From: Earliella scabrosa
Taxonomy: Eukaryota; Basidiomycota; Agaricomycetes; Polyporales; Polyporaceae
DNA length: 64,000 nt
Direction of reading: 5' to 3'
Assembly (NCBI GenBank): GCA_022605405.1
Contig: JABYQQ010000016.1
Span: 310,001 to 374,000 of the forward strand
Below the pieces are notes generated by a model. It worked only from the letters and a program-made list of their open reading frames with translations, did no database searches and was not told the origin of the DNA. The position numbers and the translations under genes were made by a program. Below, piece by piece: positions 46,901 through 57,319 of this stretch (its first letter is position 1; every line of letters starts with the position of its first letter).

Positions 46901-47272
46901 CCATCTAAGGAATGTGACATCAGGCTCTCATACCATCCACCTCGAACAGAACGGCTGTACGTACACCAGCGCATGTGGCTGCAGCAGCGCACACCCTGTC
47001 GCTCCAGAATTGTGTTGAAGGAACCTGTGGCCAAAACAGGTGACAATGAGATCTATGTGGATCACAGCGACATCACGTACCCTTCCAGAGGCGATAGTCG
47101 CTACGCAGAGTCCAACAAGGGAGACGCATGAATTGTCGGGTGCAGAGATACACGACCCATTCGCCGCTGCGCGAGGAAGTAGCTCGCGTCCGTAGAGGTC
47201 GTGGTTGATCAGGGCAGCTGATGCTCCGCTGAGGGCGCCAGCGAGGGCAAGAGCGAGCTTGGGGGAAAGCAT
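43965..47272 (-). CDS. Large secreted protein with NucA/NucB-type nuclease motif, copy 1
   Basis: Nine exons: 47272-47081, 47024-46965, 46904-46824, 46764-46704, 46649-46589, 46529-45650, 45589-44774, 44716-44576, 44510-43965; 945 residues. Signal peptide MLSPKLALALAGALSGASAA. A Cys-rich N-terminal domain follows (WSDRVCAAAATCAG, LDAACCAGTCHQP, DWYHFSSSVSV). Near the middle is RRDGVCTTAVKAAFQQAGRC then SCDEFPFNSSLEGG and VPTREQQYQG, the signature of DNase_NucA_NucB (PF14040), with Asp and Glu of the catalytic motif present. Then a long poly-alanine linker (two runs split by GAAP) and a C-terminal Cys-containing domain (CFGAGSQGFLKVGDVYL, VGCPGVYGW, CYTYDIGAGVFSVFCGNN) ending NWATS. Expected to be an extracellular nuclease-like protein; activity, and what the flanking domains do, are unknown. 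Near-identical architecture to the gene at 50879. Confidence 0.85.
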
Positions 47273-47328
47273 AGCGCGTGAGATGGTGTCTCGCTCGCTG
47301 CTGTTATGCTTCTCACCTTCCGAGAGAG

Positions 47329-47336
47329 CTTATATA
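47329..47336 (-). promoter_or_regulatory. TATA box of nuclease-like copy 1
   Basis: TATATAAG, 57 bases before the ATG; same sequence and distance as in copy 2. Confidence 0.65.
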
Positions 47337-47486
47337 TTGCTGGCCGTGCGCCTGTTCCTCGACGTCGTGCTGCTCAGAGCTCTCTGTCAACCCCGCCAAG
47401 AGACGGCCAGACGTAGACGAAGTCAGCACGCAGAAGACGCTCCGAGCGAGAGGCACGTCGGAATCGGGCTCGGACCTCAGGAGACC

Positions 47487-47525
47487 GGCATAACGTTAAC
47501 ATTGCCAATACACATGAGACGAATG
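47487..47525 (-). promoter_or_regulatory. Conserved upstream block, copy 1
   Basis: About 39 bases, nearly identical to 54437-54475, with an inverted CCAAT box (ATTGG on the coding strand) and the palindrome-rich GGCATAACGTTA. It stands about 215 bases before the start codon. Confidence 0.55.
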
Positions 47526-47529
47526 TCGA

Positions 47530-49464
47530 CGGAGAAGAGCATACTACGAGGACCGGTACTTACCAGTTTGGGATGGGATATTGAAAGGGGACAGCATCGC
47601 CCCCCAACAAGCGAAGGCACATGCGAGGGACGTGTAGACGCCGCAGGTACAGAAAATCCGACATTGGCAATCATCTCTCCGAGTATTGGAAACTACAAAA
47701 TTCCTGACGGATCAACCGGAGCGTGGTCAAATTGGTTGGCGAGCACTCACCTCTAGACGATACGCGAGGCTAGAATGGCCGAGGACTGTCTTTGGTGTGA
47801 TTTCCTCGAGTCTGGGGGTTTTATTGTGCAAAGAGCGGTCTGCACATATTGTGCCTGGGTAGTTGTCCTCTGATGCGCCAGGATACTGCAATGTACCACC
47901 CTAGGTACAAAGTGCAAGTCAGTTGACGCCGTCACATCCTTCGGGTTGGACGGACGAACACCACCGGCTCGGTATTGCACTAGCCTTGAAAACTAGAGAG
48001 CTAAACGCACGCCGAGAACGCTGGACGTTGATCGTTCAGTGAAAATCCTGAGCGTCGGCGCTCCGGGTGGCAGTTCGTCCGAAGTACCCCGGATCGTCAT
48101 CTGCGTTTGGTGCGTTCGCTAGGTCCGAGAGTTTGCGGACTCGACGTCGTGCTCAAGCTCGCGGAAGCAGTGAATAGTACTGCATTCCCACACCAATGCA
48201 AATATCGCATCGCATCAGCGACGCTTCTGAAAGGAACGCAGGCCGGGCGGCATTGTCCTTATATGCTAGTTGTAGAGGAGTCAGCAACGCATGAGGTCAA
48301 TCCCCGCGGAGAAAATGCAGCTCCCTCACTCAGACTGGGCATATCTGTTTTCAAAATCGAGGCACCAAAGGAGCCATGGTACGTGTGAGGGTTGTCTCTG
48401 GTGATCCGCAAGAATAGCCACGCGATGGCGAACTAAGCGAGCAACTTTCACCCAGTAGCCTAAGTATCTCCGGGGTAGAGTGCCTGTACGTTGTGCATGG
48501 GCGACTAGGCAGTTATGAATCAAATCCCCGCACGACTTCAAGACTTCCTCTTACTTCTAGAGTGGATTCAGCGGGCTCAGACCGTGAAGAGTGGCACCCA
48601 CTGCCAGTGCCCGAACAACTGAGATGAGAAGATGACGTACCCAGATATCGTCCAGCTTGTACTAGGCGTAGAATGGAATGTCCATAGTGTCGTAGGTCCT
48701 GATGCGAATGCGTCGACACTGGCGGCGAACGCACGCGCTGCCCCCGCCGTGACACCGCGTCATCATGTGACATACATCTCGTGACTGTGACTGATCGTGG
48801 AATGGAAGCGTTACGTGCTTCTGAGTCCTTGGCGAGTTTACCTTGTCTTCTCCGTCCTAGCCTTACGAGCTCCTCAGGCTTGTCCAGACCATTGAGCTCC
48901 ATCCACATGCGCCGGTACGGTCACTCGTGCTCCCCGACATTTGGGTTGGAACGGTATTGTGTGTTCAATTTGGCCCTCCGACTGTCGCCGTTGGCTGCAG
49001 GATGCAATACTGACTCGTCTCACGAACCGCAGGACCAGAAGGTACTCGACAGGGATAACTGACAGGCATCATCATGCGGTGTTCAGCACATCTATATGGG
49101 GAGCCGGGTGCGTTATCGCCACTACATGTGGGATCCGATGCGAGCGAGTCACTAAGTACAGTATCCCATGGCCCTTCCTGAACACACCTGCGCCCATCTG
49201 GCTATGCAGGGAATCCTCGTCGGAACCAACCACACGGTGAACCAAGTGCTCATTAATCCCCATCTGCGGTACGCGGCGCTCTCCGCCCAGATCGCACGAG
49301 TGGTCGCCGTCAAACCTTGTGACAAGTGCGGTCTGGCTCCGAGTACAGAACCTAATACAAGTTGGCGCTCGCGAGAGGCACAAAACACCGTGCTCTCTCC
49401 CCACTCCCCCTTAATCCTCTCCGCCATCTACCTACTCCCTCGGACCTCCCTCTGCAGGCTCGTC
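47530..49464. other. Intergenic incl. distal end of the duplicated unit
   Basis: A 21-base perfect match to 54846-54866 lies at 48043-48063, and weaker similarity continues to about 48110, marking how far the duplication reaches upstream. From there to 49464 I see no gene; frames near 48513-49427 lack features. Confidence 0.4.
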
Positions 49465-50608
49465 ATGGTGAAATCAGAAGTCTCGACTAGCAGCCTCTCA
49501 AATCCGGCACTGGTCCTGGTCGAATGGCAGACCCGCACCGCGGGCTTCCGCAACACCGATGTCGCTGTGAGCCTTTCATTCACCCTGACCTCGCGCCTCC
49601 TTGACGATTAATCCATCTCTCTCTCCTCTCGCAGACCATCGTTCAGAAAGCGTGCGCGCACTTCGGGCTCGGGGCCGTCGAGAGACAATACGCGCTTATG
49701 GCCAACATCGACGGTCACACGTACGAACTGACGGATGACACGCTTGAGAGCCTCCCGAGTGGCACCTACGTCACTCTTTCGCGCGTCTCTGTCCGCCCAG
49801 CGCCCGCTGAGCTCGACGACGATGCGGCGAGCGACGTCTCGGGCGACACGTTCCGCAGCAGCGACTATGTCAAGCCTGTGAACACGAGCACTCCATTCTA
49901 CAAGCCGCCCCCGCCGGCGTTTGGGTGAGTGTCCAGAATTCTCAGTGGCACCAACGTCATCCCCCCTCAAACTCTATCGCCCCGACGATCTCTGTAGAAC
50001 TTTCGCCGACCCGCTTCTGCCGCCAAGCGCGAACAGCTACATCCCCTTTGGCTGCAACAACGTGACGATGGGCCCGTCCATTGGCCCAGTCCCGCCGGGT
50101 TCCTCCCCGTTCTCGTTCAGGACTACGTCTATGCCAGGTTCAAACCCTGCTGGGCCCCCGTTCACGCACGTCCACCCCATGACCACCCCAAGCTACAGCA
50201 ACAACCTCAACGGGAATCCGTGGACTCCTCCGCCCGCGTTTGGGGCCTCTGGCATGATGCTGCCGCCCGTGTCGGCATGTACCCCTCCTGAGCGGGAGAT
50301 GCAGATCACCGTCAACTGGTGTGTCTTCTCTTCTAGTTGTTGTCTGACTTCAACGATCTGACTCGGCACGCACGCACCACAGCAACAACGGAAAACGCGT
50401 CCCGGTGTATGTCCGGGGCAGCGACACGGTGCGCACCCTGAAGAGCAAGGTGCAGGACAAGGAGGGCATTCCGACCGACCAGCAGTATCTCCTGTACACC
50501 GGTCTCCCCATGGAGGACTCAAACACCCTCGCTCACTATGGCGTGCAGCCGTACAGCACCATCCTGCTTCTCATGCAGTTCCGTCAGATGAAACCCGGTG
50601 TGCTGTGA
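49465..50608 (+). CDS. Protein with C-terminal ubiquitin-like domain
   Basis: Four exons: 49465-49566, 49635-49924, 49998-50318, 50383-50608; 312 residues. An N-terminal alpha/beta region (ALVLVEWQTRTAGFRNTDVA, IVQKACAHFGLGAVERQYAL, ANIDGHTYELTDDTLESLPS) may itself have a ubiquitin-like or PB1-like fold. A Pro/Ser-rich middle follows (FYKPPPPAFG). The last 75 residues are a clear ubiquitin-like domain: LKSKVQDKEGIPTDQQ and YLLYTGLPMEDSNTLAHYGV, closely matching ubiquitin's IQDKEGIPPDQQ helix and tail strand. It ends MKPGVL, without the di-glycine needed for conjugation, so it probably acts as a built-in interaction module. It lies between the two nuclease-like genes but on the opposite strand and is not duplicated. 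Confidence 0.85.
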
Positions 50609-50878
50609 AGGTGGCCGGCCATCATGTGCACTGTACTATTTGAGTGTACGAATAGCGCTGCTCGACATGAGGAAAAAGGGCTGTGTGAGATGCATCGATG
50701 TAGGAGTAAAGGAGCACTCTGTATATGTACTCGTCCAATGCGATCAGGCCAGCCCGGGTGCGCAGGCTAGATTCGTGACATGGGCGAAGACCACGCGGAT
50801 CCCCGCTCATTCAATCCGGGAAGGTAACATGCATGTATTTCCTGAGAGGCGAACTCGTGGTATCTACTTATAAGAGCT

Positions 50879-53800
50879 TCACGACGTCGCCCAGTTGATG
50901 AACGCAGGGCTCAAAGTCCCCGTCAACCCCGCGCCCTGCAAGCACGCATAGATACTACCCAAATTGTTCCCGCAAACCACGGCGAACACGCCCGGACCGA
51001 GGTCATACGAGTAACACTGCTGCCTCACCCCGTTCCAGTAGCTCCCAAGCTCGAGCGTGTCGCAATTGACCTGGAAGTCCGGCGCGAGCGGGTCGTCGTT
51101 CGCCCAAGCGTATACGCCCGGGCAGCCGACGATGTTCTCGACCGTGCGCCGCGTCGGGAGCGTGAGGCCGAAGAACGCGCGCGAGCCGACGTCGACGAGC
51201 GTCGCGGGCGCGGGGCCGTCTTCGTTGACGATGTACGTGTCGCCGATCTTGAGGAACCCGCGCGAGCCCGCGCCGAAGCACGCGGCGGGGGGCGCGTCGC
51301 GCGGAGGGCCTTGGTTGATGTTCGGGTTCTTCGCGGGGTCCGTGGCTGGCGGGATGGGGACACTCGCGGGGATCACGTTCTGCGCGTCTTGGATCGCGTC
51401 TGAGATGGAGGAGCTGGCGGAGATGACCTGTGCGAGGTGCAAAAGGTGAGTGTGAGCATTCAGGGGTGTAAGTGTCTCAGCAGGAACGCAGCGTGCGACG
51501 TACGTGATCTGCAACTTCGTTGATCGCATCGGGCGTGCCGGGACCGAGTCCCCAGATCGCGGCAGCCGCGTCTTGAGCTGCCTCGATGGCGGCCACCGCT
51601 CCAGCGATGGCGGCTGCAAAAGCGGTGTCGCTGGTAGCTTGGGTCTGCACATACCAGTTGATCAACATACATTCAGAATTCCGTCCGAGTGCAAGACTCA
51701 CAAGAGCGGCTGCAGCCGGACCCAGGGCATTGGCAGCGCCAACGGCGGCGGCAGCGGCAGCAGCTGCGGCGGGAGCTGCACCAACCGCGGCGGCGGCGGC
51801 GGCAGCAGCGGCAGCGGCAGCCTCCTGAGCTGCAGAGACATCTTCTCCCGCCGCACGCGTGGCCTCGGGAGTGGAGGTCGCGCGCCTAGTCGTGCGCGTG
51901 CAGGACGAGGCCTGACGCTTGCCGAGGTCAAAGTCCGCATACACAGCAAGCTTCGTGGGCGGAGTGGTCGGGGTGGGGACATCCTCGTCTTGACCTGCGA
52001 ATGCGTGCTTGATCGTGACATCAGGAGTGTCTTCTTCTTTCTCTTCTTCGCCTGCAGACAACGCCCGACGAGGGGGAGGCGGAATGACCGGCACCGAACC
52101 GATCGTGCATGGACGACAGTCGAACACGCGCGAGTTCGACGGAACGTGCAGGTTGCTCGCCGTCGCGGGGTAGTTCGTGTCCACAGGGAACGGAAGCGGG
52201 ACGTTCTCGACTCGCCTATCAGTGATAAACCGCGACCCGCCCTGTCCAGAGCTGAAGAACGCAGAGCCGGCGTCGAGGCTGCCCACCGCGGTCGCGGGCG
52301 CGCCCGCCTCCGCGGCGTTGAGGAGCTGGATCTGGTACCGGTGGCACATGCGGTTCGAGGCGCCCTTCCAGACTGTCTTGCCGTCGGTCGCGACGCGTCG
52401 GAGGTTCGTGATGGAGGATTGGAGGCTGCCTTGATATTGTTGCTCGCGCGTCGGGACCGCCATCACGCGGGCGTTGCCGGGACCGCCCTCCAAGGCGGAG
52501 TTGAACGGGAACTCGTCGCAGGAGACCTGTAGACAATCAGTGAGCAAGGCGGGTGCGGTCACGGTGTACAACATATCAAGCACGCACCAGCCAGTAAGCA
52601 GGATTGTGCTGCCTGCGGTCGCACCTCCCGGCCTGTTGGAACGCAGCCTTGACGGCGGTCGTGCAGACGCCATCGCGCCGCGCGCCAGTACTCGCGCTGA
52701 AAGGATCGTACGTGAGCGTCATGCTGTCCCCGGAGAAGTCGGGATGCGCCCGGATGTTCGCGCAGATGTTGGGCATAAGATTGCAGTAGTACTTGAGCGT
52801 CGGGAGCGTCGCGGGGATGTCCACCGGACCGTTGCAGGTGTCAGGAGTGATTGCGCGTCGGACGAGGGGCGAGGTGACATTGATCGAAGCCGTGAGCGTA
52901 CCGGAGATGCTTCCTAAAGATTCTGGGACGGAACGCGGCTGCGGCGGAGTGTACTTGTCCGTGCCATTGAGGTGGAGGATGAGCGGCTTCCCAAGGACGT
53001 AAGTCGGAGGAGGGACGTTTGGTGGCTGAGTCTTCGCGCGCCCGAATGGACTATATACGTTCCTTTCATCCACCGGTGCTTGTACCGTGAACACCGCCGG
53101 GGCACGATCTCCAGCAAGCACGAGTTGTCCCGGCTTCACTGCGCGCGCCTGAACTGAGCGTCTCGCATTGGCAGATGCTGCAGTGGTGGGCGGACCGAAG
53201 TCCCACCAGCAGTCGTTCGGATCGTCGAACGGACACGGCCAAGAGAAGTCCGGAGTCCAATTGTCGTCGTTGACATCGCGGCTGTTGCTCAACGGAGCGA
53301 CGTACTGAGGCGTCCCAGGTGTTGTGACAGAGACGGCTGAGGAGAAGTGGTACCAGTCGTTGAAGTTGTTGTACGGGATCGCGCTGTTCACGCAGCTTGG
53401 GCCCTCGCAGAAGGCCGTCCAGGTCGCGATGCTTGCCCACCAGCCGAGTACGACGTCACCGGATCTGGGGTATATGCAGCTCGTCAGTGGTGAATGACAA
53501 ACACGGCGAGCAAGGGGACGTACTCCGGCCAAATGTTCGTGTTGGTTCCCTGGATAGTGTTGTAGAACCAATCAACGAAAGGCTCTGCAGGAGTGACCGT
53601 CAGCATTGTGGGCTACACGCTGTAAAAGCATACTTACGCCAGGTAAGCGAGCATCCTCCCGGCTGGAAAGCGCAATCTCCGACAATTCCAGCGTAGATCT
53701 AGCAGTCATGAACGGCTTGTCAGCGTTGCATCTGGCACAGGACTGTGATATTACTTACGTTGTTGTAGTCCAGACTGGCAATGTCAGTCGGCTGGTGACA

Positions 53801-54203
53801 AGTGCCGGCGCAACAGGCTGCGTCGAGCACGGAGCCCATCTAAGGATGCGACGTCAGGATCGTTATGTCATTCTTTCGAGGACGATTGCACGTACGCCAG
53901 CGCATGTGGCCGCGGCGGCGCACACACGATCGCTCCAGAACTGCGTCGAAGGGACCTGTGGTAAAGACGCGTGAGGATGGTATACACGGAGACGACCGCG
54001 ACATCACATACGCGTCCGGATGCGATGCTCGTCACGCAGAGCCCAACGAGAGACACGCAGGCGTTGTCGGGTGCAGAGATGCACGACCCATTGGCCGGCG
54101 CACGGGGCAAAAGATCGCGTGCATAGAGGGTGTGGTTGATGAACGAGGATGATGCGCCGCTGAGGGTCCCAGCGAGGACAAGAGCGAGCTTAAGAGACAG
54201 CAT
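50879..54203 (-). CDS. Large secreted protein with NucA/NucB-type nuclease motif, copy 2
   Basis: Nine exons: 54203-54012, 53955-53896, 53839-53759, 53698-53638, 53584-53524, 53464-52588, 52526-51702, 51644-51504, 51427-50879; 948 residues. Seven of the nine exons are within 3 bases of copy 1's length, and five (192, 60, 81, 61, 61) match exactly. Signal peptide MLSLKLALVLAGTLSGASSS. The nuclease signature is SCDEFPFNSALEGG with VPTREQQYQG. The poly-alanine linker differs in length and detail from copy 1. The C-terminal domain keeps its Cys pattern and NWATS end. Differences lie mostly in the central 620-720 linker (Glu/Asp-rich here). Both copies keep frame, splice sites and catalytic residues, so both look functional. 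An upstream in-frame ATG at 54224 is possible but copy 1 argues for 54203. Confidence 0.85.
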
Positions 54204-54259
54204 AGCGGTGAGAAGAGAGGGCACTTGCTGCTGCTGAAGATCTGTACCTTCAGTGAGAC

Positions 54260-54267
54260 CTTATATA
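54260..54267 (-). promoter_or_regulatory. TATA box of nuclease-like copy 2
   Basis: TATATAAG, 57 bases before the ATG, exactly as in copy 1. Confidence 0.65.
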
Positions 54268-54436
54268 CCGTGTTCCTGCGTCTGTTCTTCTGGTAGGTGC
54301 TCATCGAGCGTCCGACGCGGTTCTCACCCCCGCCGTGTACAGGCCAGACGCAGAGGGCCTCTGAATGTTCAGGACGTTTCTCAGTAATGCTGTCTGCGAG
54401 AGACATGTCGGCCCCGCGCGCGGATCTTGGTACAGC

Positions 54437-54475
54437 GGCATAACGTTAGCATTGCCAATCCACATGAGACGGATG
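54437..54475 (-). promoter_or_regulatory. Conserved upstream block, copy 2
   Basis: Counterpart of 47487-47525, about 234 bases before the start codon, with the same inverted CCAAT box. Similarity falls off on both sides, so this block may be under selection. Confidence 0.55.
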
Positions 54476-56326
54476 CCGACGGAAGAGGCATGGTACATAC
54501 CGGTTTGGGATGCACAATGGTCAGTAGTGCGCTCGCAAGAGCATCACCCTGAAGTGAAGCGCAGGACTCGAACGGTCGAAGACTGTCGTCCGCGCGATCT
54601 GCATGCGGCTTTACGCCACTCAGACATCTTCCTGTACAGTTTGTGCCTGTTAGCTTATGTGTGATGTGAAAATACACTGAAACGTACAGAGTCCTGAGGT
54701 CCAACGCACATGGTCAGTATACGGCATTGCATCGGGTTGGACGGGGACAATCTGCGTTAATGGACTGTCACGCTACCGCTGACTAGAATGCTGATCATGT
54801 ACGCACCTATGAGGCGCTGAGAAACTTTAACATGACTCCGATCGCAAATCCTGAGCGTCGGCGCTCTCTGCCTTACCTCGTCCCAGTTACCCTGGATTGT
54901 GATCAGCGTTTGGTCCATGATTTGGGGAGGGCCCGCAGGGATGATGACCTATGGTACCAGTACAGCGTTGGGTCAGCACTAAAACCGACATCGGAGGAGA
55001 CATATCGTTCTCACTGGCACTGAATTCTCGCTTAGAGGCTACAGCAGCGCGTGTAAACTGTAGGGTCTGTTTATGAGGATTAGCATCAAAACTAGGCAAC
55101 GGAAGACGGAAGGGAAGACTTGGAACCGTGACGAGCTGAGTTGATCTACTAGTAATAGTACCCGGCGGTACAACTTCTCAGGCTCAGGCTGGAGACTGGA
55201 ATGGACGGGATCCGAAATCACCTACATGTCGGTAAGTTATCTGTGGCTACTACGCCAGCTGAGGAGTGCTATTGATCGTATAGTGTCGTAGTGAAGCGGA
55301 GAACCAGATGATGCGAGGCACTGGCAGCGAGCTGAGGTACGAGCTGGCGACAGTGCGTAGCGACGTGACCGTGACACGCAGTACGCGAGTGTGACTAATC
55401 CACGGTTCAGTTGTTCTTTCGGGAAGTTGTTCTCCTGCTACCTCACCTCATGAGCCATGTGCTATCTACTCTTTGGCTATGCATGTGGACAAATGACATC
55501 TTACAATCTGGTCAGACAAGTTTTTTGCCTTCACGTGGCGCGGGCCAGATAGATCCGCTCCCGGCCTCAGGGAAACCGTCACGCTGCATCTCTCGGTCCG
55601 TTGGATGCGTCTGCCAGTGACTGGGACCGTCATCGATTCCTCGCTGCTGCCAACGAAATCAGCAGATTGCGTCTCGTACTCCGTCGGACGTCCAACAAAC
55701 CACCAAGGGTGCATCGACGAGGGATGATAGCCATTACCCGACGACGCGAGGTACAGTAAGGACTGATGCAACAAACGAGTGGCAGGAGAACGGGTATAGG
55801 TCTCCAACGTATACGTAGATACGACACACCGTGACAAGGAAGTGTCCACCCACACACATACGCGCACACGCACATACAGAGGATGGTAATGTCAAGGCAT
55901 GGTAATGGTAGGGCGAGGCGAACACGACCAGGTAGGTAGCCAGGGTAGAGAGGTAGATAGGGATAATCGAGACAATGTAGCGAGTCCAATCGAGAGCGAC
56001 AACAACAACAGCGAAACAGCGAGCGACTTCAGGCATCCGGTTCCCAGACTCCAACCAAGCCCCACACACATAACAACAATCACCGCGCGAAAAAGAAACA
56101 ACGAATGCAGCGACGACGGCTTTTTCTCTGCTCGACAGCCTCTCCAGATCCGAATGCGCATATGCAAGCTCCAAACGCGGACGACGCCCCGAGACCCCAA
56201 GCGAACAGCCAACCGAGGCGAAACAAACGGACAGAGCGAACAGAGCGGGGAGAGCGGAGCGCCCACAGGCTCTCTTCGGGCGCGCGCACGCAGATCCCCC
56301 GCTTAGCTCTAATGCGCTCCGCGCGC
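54476..56326. other. Intergenic, about 1.85 kb
   Basis: 54846-54930 is the far end of the duplicated unit. 55800-56270 is purine/pyrimidine-skewed with many short ACA/CGA-type repeats and overlapping spurious frames. No gene is supported. Confidence 0.35.
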
Positions 56327-57130
56327 TCAGAGGATGACTGCGCGAAGACGTGCGGAGAATCGCGTCAGCGTGGGTAGAGCGGCAAAAGGGAAGAGGGAAG
56401 GAGGGCGGGGCGGGGACGTACTGGGGATGCAGCCGATGGAGATGAGCGAGCCGTGGCTGTTGTTCTCGCAGCAGACGGTCGTGGCGTGACTACGGCGGAG
56501 GGGGAGGTACTTGTGTTAGTCGTGTCGTGGGCACGTATGTTTCAATATGCACTCACCATGAGCCACCGCCGATGCCAATGACGGAGAGGGGAGAGCACTG
56601 CAGGCCGACCACAACGTCGGGACCGAGGACGATGCCGAGCAGGCCCGCGATGAGCTTCACGACGGGGTTGTCGCCAGCCTTGGTGACCGAGTTGCAGCAC
56701 TGGACGGGGCCTGTCGAGCACTGGCTAGGAGGAGGAGGCGGGGGAGAGCCCGACGGCTTCGACCTCTTCGCCTCTGTTAGAGTTGATCAAAGACACGAAG
56801 ATCAGCACGGGCACGCGGACATTGCGGAGCAGCACAGGACGCAATAAAGGAAAAGGCACGAGATGATCGACGGCCCATGTTGATAGTTGTGACGCGACGC
56901 ACACGCAACTGCGTCACATCGCGCGTTGGACACGCGCGGCAGATGATCAAAGGAGGGAGGAGTAGAGAGAGACACGCACGCTCGACGGCAGAGGGCTCCT
57001 TGCGGTAGAGCTTGCTGGGCGCACGCGGGGGAAGGCCGCGGGCCATGCGTTCCGCGTTGGTCTCGAGTGCGACGGCCTGCACGGTCGCGACGATGAGGGC
57101 GAGGACGAAGAAGAGAGTGGTGTACTTCAT
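56327..57130 (-). CDS. Class I hydrophobin
   Basis: Four exons: 57130-56980, 56773-56557, 56489-56422, 56337-56327; 148 residues. Signal peptide MKYTTLFFVLALIVATVQAV. A basic/proline-rich segment (SGSPPPPPPSQ) leads to the eight-Cys core: CSTGPVQCC, a 32-residue loop, C, 12 residues, C, HATTV, CC, 12 residues, C. Spacing C-6-CC-32-C-12-C-5-CC-12-C fits class I hydrophobins. It should self-assemble at air-water interfaces and coat hyphae or fruiting bodies. The last exon is only 11 bases (TC ATC CTC TGA), giving the usual hydrophobic end CIPIIL. The extra 75-residue pre-core segment is long for the family. A TATA box lies 183 bases upstream. Confidence 0.92.
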
Positions 57131-57312
57131 TGTGTCGCGAGACAGGCGAGGTTCAGGCGGCCGCAAGGAGGGAGAGGGACAAAGGAGGGAGGTCGAGTGC
57201 GAGGCAGGGAGCCGGTGCTTGGACGGGGACGGGGACGGGGCGGGACAAGGACGAAGGACGAAGCGAGGAGGGATGAACGCAGGGAGACTATATGCAGGCG
57301 CGAAAAGGCGAA

Positions 57313-57319
57313 ATTTATA
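57313..57319 (-). promoter_or_regulatory. TATA box of the hydrophobin
   Basis: TATAAAT on the minus strand, 183 bases before the ATG, a good core match and normal spacing for a highly expressed fungal gene. Confidence 0.55.
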
